This document shows positions 24,901 through 36,242 of a stretch of 64,000 nucleotides of DNA, one piece after another. Below the pieces are notes generated by a model. That model was given only the letters and a program-made list of their open reading frames with translations, did not search any database and was not told the origin of the DNA. Positions within the stretch are counted from its first letter, which is position 1, and every line of letters begins with the position of its first letter. Origin of the DNA: Setaria digitata (taxonomy: Eukaryota > Nematoda > Chromadorea > Rhabditida > Setariidae); contig RCAB01000004.1 of assembly GCA_003640385.1 (NCBI GenBank), positions 124,001 to 188,000 of the forward strand, written 5' to 3'. Position numbers and translations under genes: made by a program.

Positions 24901-27900
24901 CTAGGAGAGGAAAACAAAACAACCACAATGCCACTTCAGTCCTGGTTTGTTAATAACAAGTTTTTGCGTTATGGCGAGATAAAAGGAGTAGAAGTTTACG
25001 TTAAACGTGGAGAATTAAGAAAGCTGAGGTGACCCCAGATCTTAGAAGTTTAGTTAAAAAGCGATAATAGCACAGCCAATACTCTATGAGGCAAGTATAT
25101 TTTTACCCAGACTTACCCCCAAGACGTTAGACAAAACTAGCATCTTCAGATACATATTTTCACCTTGGAAGCAAAGAAGCACGAACAGATCACAGTTAAC
25201 GAGACTGTAAAAAATTCGAATATGCATGAAATTGTATGATTAACAAACGTGATGACGTCAATGCGAATCAAAGTTTAACTGGAATTCATCACGAATACCA
25301 AGCCACGTTTTTTTTTCAGACAAACAACTTGTGAAAGGAAGCAATATGTACCATCTTCAATGGAAAATTTGAAAAAAAATTTATGGGCTTAATATTTTTG
25401 GAGTTTTCAGATGTCGCAACAATTGCATTTCTTCAAGGCTCATTTATTGAATGACCACGATCGATTTCTTTTTGAAAGTTATTTTTACAGGATTTTCCAC
25501 TCAAATACGAGTCTATTTTAAAATAACAATATCCATAGTTTCGCGTGACTTTGGTTTAAATTACTTCAAGTTTTAATTTTTCTTTTAAATTTCTTCAAAA
25601 TGTATCGTTCGCATACTTATTGGACTACCATTGTTATTTTATAAGCATTTCAGTTTTAACTTGAAATTTTGGTTTAAATATTTGGTTAAACCTATAAAAT
25701 AAATATAAATATAACCACGACATGAGAGCAATCAGAATAACAAGTTCATTAACAGAAATGGAAAATTCGATCAGCTGATCTTGTTAAATTGATCTCGTTT
25801 GTTTCATGGAATACCTGGCACTGCCAAAAAGCAAGAATAAAAGGAAAATTAGACGAGGACCTAGTCATGGAAGTGATGAAATCATCCGAGTTGGTGGTTA
25901 ATTCATTATTTACCTGATCAATGTTTTCAATGATATTCAAGAAAATTGCGAGGTGACCAAATAAATCTCTAATTAATAGTTTTTACGCCAGTTGCAAATT
26001 TTATGCAGCCAGAAAGTAGTTACAAATGAATCTTAAATAAATTGAAGTGTGGCATTGTTTTAAGAATCAGTGTTTTCTGAGTTGTGGGAGAATAACAGCT
26101 AAAGAAGAGTAAATTACGGGAAGGTCAAATGAGTGGTAACTTGTTTATAAAATACTGTGATAAGTTTGAGAGGACGGGGAGAGCAAGGCAGAATGATGTA
26201 TGGGCAATGATTGAAATTGGAAAAGTCATGACCAAGGTATATTACAGCTTCTGCTTAAGGATAGGAGATTAAAGTACGAACGGCAAGAAACAAAACATCG
26301 ATGGTAGCACTTTTTGTTTCAGTACTGTCTTATTAGGGTTAAAGATCAACCGAGAAAACATGAGATGTTTGTACATGTGACATGTTGAAAACAAGAATTT
26401 AGAATGATACTTTTTTAGTGGCAAATATTTAAAATGATTTCTTAATAAATAAACGCTCAAAGCGATGACTTTACATTGGTGCATTTTTCCTGCATAAAAA
26501 GTTTACAACATAAGCGCGCTTTGACTTGATGCTATTGTCTCTGATGATATGAGAGAGGAAGAGAGCGTTTCTACAGACGTTTTTTACCATATTCGCTGAG
26601 TGGTTTTTGGAAGTTTTTGGCAGGATCACAAAGTAATTGAATTTTTGAAAGTGAAAAGCGAAAAGTGGTAGTAGTCACCACCTTTAGCCACCATAAGATG
26701 ACGAAAACTGCCTTACTTTTTATTATTAAATAAACAAACCTGTATCGCCATCGGGTTCATTTAGAATCATCTTAATGGAATCCTAGAAAACAAATCTTAA
26801 ATTAAGTGCCCCATCCTTACGTTAAATAGTAATTCCAAAACGAACTTTGTCTAGGGAGATGGGAACAGTCAGTTACAGACTAGATTTAGGAAATTAAATA
26901 AAGTAATCAATTTTTGTGACACAGTCCGAATAAACTTCACGTAATAAGATATGTAATTGAGAAAAAAAGACTAAATTCATACAGAACGGCGGGATACAGT
27001 CAAATGTGTGAGTGAGGAAGGGAAGAAGTTTTTGCGACGAAATGAATGGAGGGAAGGTTGGAGACCTTAATTCTAAAGTGCCACTACTGACGCATCAAAA
27101 GCAGTGTGATTCTCAAGCTCACGTTAAATGTTGAAAATGACTGGAAATTACCACTGTGCTAGCTATTTTTCTACTATTCTCAATTCGGTGTGTATAGTTC
27201 TGTTGCGAATTCATGGAACAAGTAAGCGAGGATAGTCTTCAAATATTTTAATGGCAGAAAAATGATATGGCCATTTTGCTAGTGCTCTTGAATCAAGTAA
27301 GTAGAAACCAGAGCTTGGAGTTATCAAGATCTAAAACCAGGTTTATAAATACAGTGGGAAGACACATATTCTGAACATTCGAGAATTAAAACATTTCACA
27401 ATTATGATTGAAATGCAACTTAATCTCCTCCGCTCATCATTTGAAATTTTGAGTTAATAATGTGTAATTTTAGGCCATTTTGAATTTCAGCAAATAAACC
27501 TTCAGATGGTGATGCGATTAAGATTATTACTTTACATGTAATTAAAATATGCGAAAGTGACCTCTTTTCATACTTTGCATAATGCAGTTTTAGAGTAAAT
27601 TTTAGCCGCGGGACCAACTCACCGTCATCCATTGAAGTGTTGACTGTTTATTAAAAAACAAAATGTTTTTTTGTTTATGTGGAATCAGCAAGCTAAATGA
27701 ATTATTTGAACGACATAAGTGCTAAACAAATGGGATGCACATGAAGGCATGAGCAATTTGCTCGAATGAAAAGCGGGACCTATCGATAATTACTCTTGAA
27801 GTGAACCTTCAAATGGTAGGCTGCAATTTACATTGCGTAAACAAAATTTAACGAAAACAAAATATATAACAGAAAATGCAAGACAATGTGAACGGGGACC

Positions 27901-28707
27901 TCTTATAAGGATACTGATGTCGGTACTGCCTGAATTCATAGAATGAAACGTTTGCGCACGATGGTTGTGCTCTAATGACTGAACAGAGATAATTCAGCAG
28001 CGATAGTATTTTGCAAATGTAATTATAATTAATGTTTTGCAAGCTCGAGGAAAGTTAAAGGTCAACATGATATGAAGATAGTAATGCTTCAATCTCGTCG
28101 ATACAAAGCCCCTGTGAAGAGAGGGACAGAAAGGAAGACGACTGAATTTTGGCCTTTAGTCTCGTTTCACTGGCCACTTTGACGGCCTGGAGATAGGGAA
28201 GCATTTTGATGAAAGCAGAAAAATAGAAAATTTTCATTTCATCAGACATTTTCATCAAATCGGTAGCTCCCTCAGAAATCCCTCCTTTGATCACTAGTTT
28301 ATTTGGTCGTGATGATAAATTCTCTTCTTTTCTCTAACATTCATTTCTTGACCGTTTGTTGATTATTTTAATAATGGTTTGAGATAATTAACAACTAACA
28401 CGAGTCCACTGTCAAGAATATTCGGAGCAAATTTATTCAAAGATTTTCTCGACAGGAAGAATTATCCAGGGATATCAGTTCCTCATTTAAATTTTTACAC
28501 CCTTCTCATTTTGTATAGATCTTTATTAATTAATGTTTGAAAATACCAATCCCAAAGTAATTTACTAGACCTCAAACTGGACTCAGATAGAGGAAAAGTA
28601 ACACATTTATAAGTTCAAAAACAGTCTGTATGTAACGAGAATACCTCACCCTTCTCTTAAAACAGTATAAAAAAATTTAAATTACGAATCGGTTCTTGTA
28701 TATTTTT
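24901..28707. other. unresolved interval
   Basis: Apart from the 43-nt candidate exon, this stretch holds isolated minus-strand open frames at 25749-25940, 27420-27632 and 28055-28294. The last reads like protein (for example AFIKMLPYLQAVKVASETRL), but it sits downstream of the stop of the 28.7-32.2 kb gene and has no phase-matching acceptor. A plus-strand frame beginning ATGTCGCAACAATTGC after TTTTCAG near 25411 is equally unproven. Confidence 0.35.
26740..26782 (-). CDS. candidate 43-nt internal exon, unidentified
   Basis: Bounded by TTTTCTAG and CAG|GTTTGT on the minus strand and open in one frame only, reading DSIKMILNEPDGDT. It stands out from flanking AT-rich DNA by its codon content. 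It starts in phase 0 and ends in phase 1. It may belong with the exon at 24.6-24.9 kb, but the connecting exon was not found. Chance cannot be excluded. Confidence 0.25.
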
Positions 28708-31099
28708 TTAAATGCTATTATCTACAGGCCAAGCAACATCATCACCGCACCATTTAACTTGAGCAGGGAGCCTAGAACTAATGGATCTTAAACCTGCAGA
28801 ATTACTTAAATCAGTGAATAATGTCAAATAATAACCTCTCTTGAATTACGCTCATAACAACAACTTACTGTTTACTCGTGTCGTCAATAACTGCGATTTT
28901 CTTCCCGACCTGAAGTGATGTCTTATCAATTTGTTCATATTTCGTTTCACCACGGATGTGAGACAGTGCTACATGAAAGTTTTTCAATTCATTCGGCAAA
29001 AACTCAGCGGAAGAAAACTAAAAGTTGTATTCTAAAGTAAAGAATCGAAAAAAACTGTAAAAAGGTTGAAGTTTAAGGTTGATGTTTTCGCGTCTTAATA
29101 AAAATATGAAAGTGAATTGACTTAAACGACACTGTCATAAGTCCAATTTCTATGTTCTCCTAAAATTTATCTCAAGCATTTTGTGGTAACGATACATTTC
29201 CTAAAACAAAACATCTTCATCAAAAAATAAGTAAATAAATAAAAGAGACTCCATTTTCTTAACTTTCGTAATAACAATAAAGTGAGAAATGTACTTTTGA
29301 TAAGACTAAAGTTCATAAAAATAACTCTTGTGATTATCCCTCGCTTGACATATAAATGGAACCAGTAGAAAGGTATAAAAGAGTCCTTTCAGCGAGATTT
29401 TGATGAGAATTAATATAAAAAATTGTAAAATGACAAGCTCAGATTTAAAAATTTTCAATAAAAATAATTCAAGGTACGTTAAGAGATTCACTAAATAGTT
29501 CTACAAAAAAAAGTACTGAGGAGCAATGAGGGATTTTCGTGTTTCATTTTTTTTTTTTTAATTTAGCCATTTATTTTTAGCAAGCAAGAGCTTTACAGAA
29601 ATATACCTATCTGACTTCGAAATTTTAAATCATTGTCCTCTTTTCGCTTCAGTTTACTCTGCTAAGTGTTTCTGCAACTGAATTCTTTTTTTCTGGTTAT
29701 TTTCTATTCATGTTTTAACAGACTGATCAAGTTGTTCAGTGTTATTACTGTAAAGCTCCTAAAGGAAAAAAACACAGGACATCCTTTAACTTAATCATGT
29801 GATAATCTATTTTATGTCTTTTTTCCACTAATTTCTGTTCCAAATTCATGAAATATTCAGGAGTAAATACAAACGAGACAAAGATATTTTGTTAAGGAGA
29901 ATACTTGCAGTAATTTATTGCTCGTGATAGTCATTCAACTTATGTTGTAAAATATTTCATCATGCCAGAATAAATAGTAAAAGAAAGGGATGTTGGAAAT
30001 TCTGAAAAAAAAAAGGAAATTGGATCCACCTTTTCAGAGGAAACCTCACCTGTAGAGGATGTAAACAAAAACAATTGTTTACTCGTCGAGCCAATCCGTA
30101 GGCACATCATATTTTGCTATTCATGCTCTTCTACGGTTTTTCCTCTTTATTAAAAAAACAAAAGTTACCTTCTGGACATTATAACAAGGTTGAAAAGAAT
30201 TAATTTGGTATTATTAATGTTGGCCAGGTGAATACCATGTAATTCGTTATTCATAACATTTTGCTACGAATTAAACCATTTATATGCCTATCGCACTTTC
30301 ACCACCACATTCACGAAATTTTCAGAAAGATTTTTTTAAAAGAAATGTTCAGAAAAAGGGAACTTTATGACCGAGTGAGCTAGTTGTTTCAAGTATCCGA
30401 ACGCTACTATCATCATTGCTATCCATTCTTTTTTCTCCACCGTTTTGTGAATGTGAATTCAATTCTTCCGTTCATTTTATCATCATCATAAAGTGAAATT
30501 AATTTGGAAATAGTCGCGTATTTGGGGAATTCTTGTGAAATGTCATAAAAAAGAGCAATTCGGCAAGTACAAGAAAAAGAATCGACAATTTGAAAATATA
30601 GAAATAAAAAGGAAAGATCATTTCTAAATATTCCTTCTCTGAAATTTTCCGAACTTTTAATGAATTTACCATGAGTTTTAACAAGACAATAATACCTATT
30701 ATTTTTTCATGCTTAACAATGCAAGAAATATTTTCAGTAACGGTCGAGTCATCAACAATTAAGTAACTCTAAAATTCATTCCAGAAAAGACTTCCTAGCA
30801 TGAATTAGGCTGTAAAAGTAAGGTCGACTTAATGAAGTAATTAGGAAATGATATCACAATTAGTAATTAGAGATAAATTTTAGTATGAATGTATAGCGAA
30901 TGATTTTGCAGGAAAAATGAAAAGATAAATGATAGAGCTCCCTGCTGGCATCATTCGAGCACATAATAAGCAACACAACCCACAACCTTGCCATTGATTT
31001 GCAAGCCAATTGCTCGCAGCTTTTTTTCTTCCTTCAACCGAGTGTTCAAATTTCACTCGGATCATAAGATTAAATGTTGTTTTGTCTGTGTTTCGGTAC

Positions 31100-31149
<50 letters not shown>

Positions 31150-32237
31150 NCACACACACACATGTACGTAACTACAAGAAAAACTAGTCGTGTTATTCTC
31201 ACAAGGAAGTTCCTGCAAACTTTCGATTAATTTTCGACCAGCGAGTTTTCGCTCCGAAAAGTGACTCAATAAGTCGTTCGTTGGAAACATAATGTTAAAA
31301 TTAGGAAACTAAATCAATCCAAATGTCTTTGTCCATCTATTTTTTGTAATTACAATTTACATATAATTAGGATCGGATTTATATAAGCGAATGTATCGAA
31401 AAGTCGAGAAAATCAATAATTCAAATAACAATCTTCGAACTGTACTTCAATGATCCTGGAATTTCAAACTTATTTTAGCTCTAAATTTAAAATTCCTTGC
31501 AAAATTTGCCGCATACCTGACTTTTTCATTGGATTGAGTCCTGATAAGTGTCATGATTTGCTTATACTTCTTGTAAAACATGCTTCCGGTTAGGAACAAG
31601 TGGAAAACAAAAGATTGAAAGATGCAAAATGAAACTGTTCTGAAAAAACAGAGGTCTAACAAGTAATGTTAACAGATGAAATAAATTAGGCAGAACTGCT
31701 GTCGTTTTTGTCTGACACAAAATATATTGTTGAATGCGATAACAAAGTATCCTGATTCTTATGAAGAACTTCTTTTTCTTTTAAGTCAGCGATGACATTT
31801 TCTAATTCATTTTATCCCTCGCCGAACCATGCGACAGTAGGAGTGAAAAACTTTTTGGAAAGCAGAATTAAAACTTTAGACTTCGAGCACTAGACATATG
31901 AAACAGCAGTAATGTGTGCAGTACCTGATGATCAGAACTTACCAGTCTCTTATGTGATAAATCACCCTCTAGCTATATCCATTCTCCACCTTCCACAGAT
32001 AAGAAATTGATGTTGGAGTTTGTCTATTTAACAAATTCTCAATAACACTATTAGACTTATTTTCAACTGAAAAACATGTTCCTCGTTGCCCTCTAGGTAA
32101 AAGATCCATAAAATATTGCACCATATCCGGCAAGAAACAGCAACAATCTCTTTCAGAGAGGTGGTGCATTGATATCTCGACAGACCAGGTGTTAAACAAA
32201 TGTTTTCTTACAGCACATATGCATTTCAGTTCAGTTC
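28708..32237 (-). CDS. unidentified multi-exon protein, 3' part
   Basis: Three exons join in phase: 32237-31990, 29017-28876 and 28793-28708, ending in TAA. Acceptors are TTTTCTTCAG, ACTTTTAG and TCTGCAG; donors are AAG|GTGGAG and CGA|GTAAAC. The joined reading includes MHHLSERDCCCFLPDMVQYF, then FSSAEFLPNELKNFHVALSH, then LQVGKKIAVIDDTSLRSISS and LPAQVKWCGDDVAWP. The stretch VGKKIAV...QVKWCGDD vaguely recalls the first strands of a CAP-Gly fold (as in CYLD), but the signature core of that domain is absent, so this is only a hint. The first exon starts in phase 1, so upstream exons exist; a candidate at 33750-34015 does not join directly. The first acceptor lies inside one arm of an 86-bp inverted repeat. 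Confidence 0.5.
29018..31989. other. large intron or intergenic gap with (CA)n tract
   Basis: If the exons at 31990-32237 and 28876-29017 belong together, this 3.0-kb stretch is an intron with GTGGAG and TTTTAG ends. It is AT-rich, with a (CA)n microsatellite at 31101-31161 and no supported exon. Confidence 0.4.
31101..31161. repeat. (CA)n microsatellite with one unresolved base
   Basis: About 30 CA units, with an N at 31150 that marks an uncertain base or collapsed length in the assembly. Open frames running through it are artefacts of the repeat. Confidence 0.95.
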
Positions 32238-32745
32238 CTGAAGAAAATATACTGCTTAGAAAACTAAAGTGGAATGTATGGTATTTTCAGTAACTAATTT
32301 ATCAATTATTTAAGTGGCTTAATGCAAAATTTTGTCAGGCTACTGTTATCAAGATTGTGCACATGACGAAATTACCAGACAAAGGAGGGGAAGAAATCGA
32401 AAAGCGGAATGGGCCTCTCAAGTAAAAAGTAGAGATTGAAATTTCATGAAGAAAGAGAATTTTAATCTAGACTTTGACGAGCCATAAATTTTAATTTATA
32501 TAAGCTGATCAAAAGAATTCTTTCATTGGCTTTCTTTAAAATGTTTGAAATATAAAAACACTGTATATTTTTTAACACGGATGTTACAAGCTTAAAGAGC
32601 TAGAAAAAACAAAATTTTTAGTTGTAGCGAGATTGTTCTCCTAATGACCAAGTTGGAAATTACTGAAAATACCATACATTCCACTTTAGTTTTCTAAGCA
32701 GTATATTTTCTTCAGGAACTGAACTGAAATGCATATGTGCTGTAA
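32208..32745. repeat. 86-bp perfect inverted repeat, 366-bp spacer
   Basis: Left arm 32208-32293 and right arm 32660-32745 are exact reverse complements over 86 bases. The left arm carries, on the minus strand, the acceptor TTTTCTTCAG and the first 30 bases of the exon ending at 32237. The right arm therefore carries the same acceptor on the plus strand. The spacer shows no terminal-repeat or transposase signature. A foldback structure in the transcript, a recent inverted duplication or an assembly artefact are all possible. Confidence 0.95.
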
Positions 32746-33749
32746 AACAACTGTAAGGGCTGAAATTTCATGAAAAGCTTTTTAAAGGAATAAAGTTAGA
32801 CTATAATGTGTATCTTACTATTTATCATTTTTTACGTATCATCAAGTGAGATATAGAGTCAGTTTCAAATAAACCCAGGGAAATTCCTCCTCTTATTTCT
32901 TTTCAAAGTTTTGTGAAATGACTTTTCAAGATTGCTTTCGAAATTACAAGATTCATTATAACAGGACCAGGGCAGTCCTTCGCCTTCATCTTTTGTGTTC
33001 ATCATGATGTGTCGATCGAAGCACAAATACAATCAAGTACGATTTAAGAAATTTCGAAGCATAGAATTTTTGGACGGTTACAGCTTTCTGTCAATGAAGC
33101 ATCCACTAAAGGCATGCGCGTATAATCATAGGAAATTATTCCTTCTGATAAAAACAAACATATCCTGACTAGAAATCCGCTGATAAGACTTGTCACGCAA
33201 TATTATTTTCATGAACACCGTAATGCTTTCGGTCCCAATAAACCAAATAAACTTCAAGAATGAGAAATGATTCGTCAAAGCCAAAGAGTAATTAAAATGT
33301 ATATATCATTATTGTTTTATAAAATTCCAGTATTTATACTATTACGAAAAAAGAAATAAAAATTGGGAGGCGTTTGATGGCATATGACAGCGACTACATG
33401 GGGGGATACGGTGCCCCGCATAAACTGTTGGAACTATTTTGTAGAACTTGAATAAAATCGAAATAAAGAACCCCAATATGTGAATGTGATTGATTGGACA
33501 ACAAAATCGGCGACACCGAAAACCAGACCGTTTTTGAAATTTTCGAAGGACTTTATCAGTGGAACAAAACTCGAAAATTTTGATAAGGTAAAACACCTGT
33601 TTTTTCATGGGAATTTTGAACACGAATGGTTTTGCAAATTTATATTAACGGCGAAATTAAGCTTTTCAAAAGTTGACGACATGAATTTGGTTGATTCTGA
33701 TGAGAAGCAATTATCCATAATTAATTTGAAAAATCCTGACTGCTCTAAC

Positions 33750-34015
33750 CTTTTTCCATGAAGAACGTCTCCTGTGAACCATAATTCTCGAATAATCTGC
33801 GAAGCTTTCTTCTCCACTTCAAACAATTTTTCTTCAGTATTTTTTACAGTGTACAGTAGCAATAACAGCATATACTGGAGCAGAACGAAATTCGCTTCCT
33901 TGTCAATGAAAAGCACATAAATGGCTTGTAGAGAAGGATTGTTCAGAATTATCTTCGTCTCCGTCTGGTTGAAGCCGAAAAGTCGTGTTGTGATTTGGTG
34001 AGACAAGGCAGATTC
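33750..34015 (-). CDS. candidate coding exon, unidentified
   Basis: A minus-strand frame that is open over 160 codons in total. The part between the acceptor CAACCGTTCAG (above 34015) and the donor AAAAAG|GTTAGA (below 33750) looks like protein: QAIYVLFIDKEANFVLLQ, then LLLLLYTVKNTEEKLFEVEK and IIRELWFTGDVL. It ends in phase 2. It may be the 5' part of the gene whose later exons lie at 28.7-32.2 kb, but a linking exon is missing. The region above it (34.0-34.3 kb) is GC-richer and could be the promoter. No family is recognised with any safety. Confidence 0.4.
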
Positions 34016-35163
34016 CTGAACGGTTGAAGATCGGAAGAAGTGGAATCTGAAGGAAGTTGAGCAAAGACGACGAGGAACGGCCAACAGCAACGCGGTGATA
34101 GTTGTGTTTGAGGAGGAATGTGAAGGAGAGTGGGAAAGGAGCAGAGGAGGAAACCCGACAATCCTACCTACCTGTTTCTATTTACCCGCCTCTCCTACCC
34201 ATCCTGCACTGCAAACGGGAGCTGGTGTTTCTCATTTCACGATTTCCAGTGAATTGAGACTTTTTTGGGGAAATATTTTCTGTTTGTCAGTGGGGAACTA
34301 CGGACTTATCACTCTGTGGGAGGTCCGGTAAAACTCAGTTCCGTTCCATCTCAAATTCCGTCTAATTTTCAAACTACATTTCAACCGAACTAGCTTTCTT
34401 TGCTTCCGATTTTTTTTCATCCTCCATTAGGGAAAAGGAGTAATTTTAATGACGATATTAATAATAACTTGATAATAACCTTCCATAACTTCTCTGTAGT
34501 AGAAAATCAATATGGATCGAATCTTATATATCAAGAATTCTGAAAATTTGAAGAACTTTTAGATCAAATATTGAATTTCAAACGTGGATCATGATGGATC
34601 TGGGACAATCCGGAGAAGTTATAAAAAACAGAAACTTTGTTATAGTAACTAACGAAATAGATGTGCAGATAGTAATAGCGAGAGGAAGAGAAAGAAATAG
34701 AAAAGTAATGCATAACTAGTAAATTACCATCAAGTAGTTATTAGCAGCGTGGAAGATCGTGCCTGCTATTGGCATATAACGGCAATTAAAACTTTTCTGT
34801 TAACTAGAATTCAGAGTAAGATTCGACCAGAAATGTCACAATCACACTAATTCGTCCCTATGAATCTCTTTATTATTAATTTCTTGCTAATTTTTAATTA
34901 AAACAATGCATATGTGAGGAAATTTAGCTTTAAAATATCAAAGGAACGAAGTTTTGAACATTGGTCCAATCCCTAAGTATAAAGAGAAATCAATTAACGA
35001 AGCCAATGTGATGCTTCATAACTCTCTCTTAAAACGTGATTTCTATAGTAGATATCATGAAACGGACAAACCAGGTGTTCCAGAGGTTTTCACATTAAGG
35101 GTTTCCACACGAAAGAAAACCTCTTCTGGAAGTTGTTTGCTACAGAAGTGGCAGGATGCTAAT

Positions 35164-35243
35164 GCTTCTGGTAGTGCTGCTGGTGCTTCTGGTAGAGCTG
35201 CGGTGCCTCTGGTGCTACTGGTAGTGCTTCTGGCGCTACTGGC
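35164..35243. repeat. degenerate GCTTCTGGT minisatellite
   Basis: Imperfect tandem copies of a unit built on GCTTCTGGTAGTGCT. Plus-strand reading gives a Gly/Ala/Ser then Leu/Val-rich stretch and the minus strand gives Ala/Pro/Glu repeats. Open frames here follow from the repeat rather than showing a gene. Confidence 0.75.
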
Positions 35244-35390
35244 TACAGACACTATAGCAAGCACTGAGCTGTTCTACCAATGCATTTACATTTACACTCT
35301 CGCCCTGCTTTGTTTTCCGCAAAAAATTCGAAGGAAAACCAGAAAACAAAGCATATACTCGACTTTCCCTTCCCCAAGATGACTCTGTTC

Positions 35391-35477
35391 CAAAGCAAGC
35401 TATCACAAAGTTCTCTGCTATCACAAGAGTTCTGTGCTATCAAAGAGCTCTCTGCTATCAAAAGCCGTCTGCTAACC
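35391..35477. repeat. 16-19 bp tandem repeat, about five units
   Basis: Units resemble AAGAGTTCTCTGCTATCA, with small differences between copies. It lies only 150 bases from the GCTTCTGGT minisatellite. Confidence 0.75.
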
Positions 35478-35927
35478 AGGTCGTTTTGCAATACTCATAC
35501 TCTAATTAACTTGTTCGAGCTGCTATGTTGCTTTATTGTTGCTGCGAATGAATTGCGTCCCAGGTGAGATGTAGAATGACATGAAGGTGTCTGGAGTTAT
35601 TGTAACCATATACTACAGAGAACAAAGAACGACTGGAATCTAATTAATTTTTAAGGAGTACAGCGACATTCACTGTCCATCAACATTTGGCTAAGACGGA
35701 CAGAGTGATACTTCCGTGCGTGATGATTGGTGATACCAAATAACAACATCAGATTTGGATCATGATGATAGATATACACATTTTGTTTTTAACTTCTGTT
35801 AACCGCAGCTTCGAGGCCTGCAGATTCTTTTAGTGGATTAGAATTAACAAGAGAAAGGACAAGAAAGTTTCACCACTACTCAATCGTCAGTGATAATGAT
35901 GTCTCCACCCTTCTGAGAAATTTGAGC

Positions 35928-36242
35928 TTAGTAAAATCTAGCTAGATCGTAGGACGTTGCATTGCCTTCTGAAAGATAGTTGCGCACGCCATAAGCGTTT
36001 TTGTAAATATTTGCAACATTCAAACAAATAGATTCCGTTTGTCCGATTCTTAACACCACCTCGCAGATTATACCCCTTGTCACTAGGACCACAAGTAATC
36101 TACCTATCAAAGCAGCAAAGATTTTTCTGGTTACAGGTATAAAACCTTGATGTTGAAATATTTCTAACGAATGAATAAAGATTAAAGTAGCTTTGTTCTC
36201 GATACATTTCTCGAGCACTGCAAGGAAACACAAACTTCTCAT
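35928..36242 (-). CDS. possible small single-exon protein
   Basis: An ATG-initiated frame of 104 residues ending in TAA, long for AT-rich DNA. It has a hydrophobic centre (IFAALIGRLLVVLVTRGIIC, about residues 42-61) that could be one membrane segment. The tail reads ICLNVANIYKNAYGVRNYLS. No family is recognised and no splice partner or promoter is evident, so it may be chance. Confidence 0.25.
   Translation of the reverse strand: MRSLCFLAVLEKCIENKATLIFIHSLEIFQHQGFIPVTRKIFAALIGRLLVVLVTRGIICEVVLRIGQTESICLNVANIYKNAYGVRNYLSEGNATSYDLARFY

Noticed and set aside
30880..31290. Open frames of 80 and 136 codons through the (CA)n tract
   Set aside because: They exist only because the dinucleotide repeat has no stop in those frames; the peptides are runs of His-Thr or Cys-Val.
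33480..33761. Plus-strand frame of 93 codons
   Set aside because: It overlaps the better-supported minus-strand exon region and reads as an antisense shadow.
34954..35382. 142-codon plus-strand frame
   Set aside because: The central part is the GCTTCTGGT minisatellite and the start is not supported by context; both strands are open here, as expected for such a repeat.
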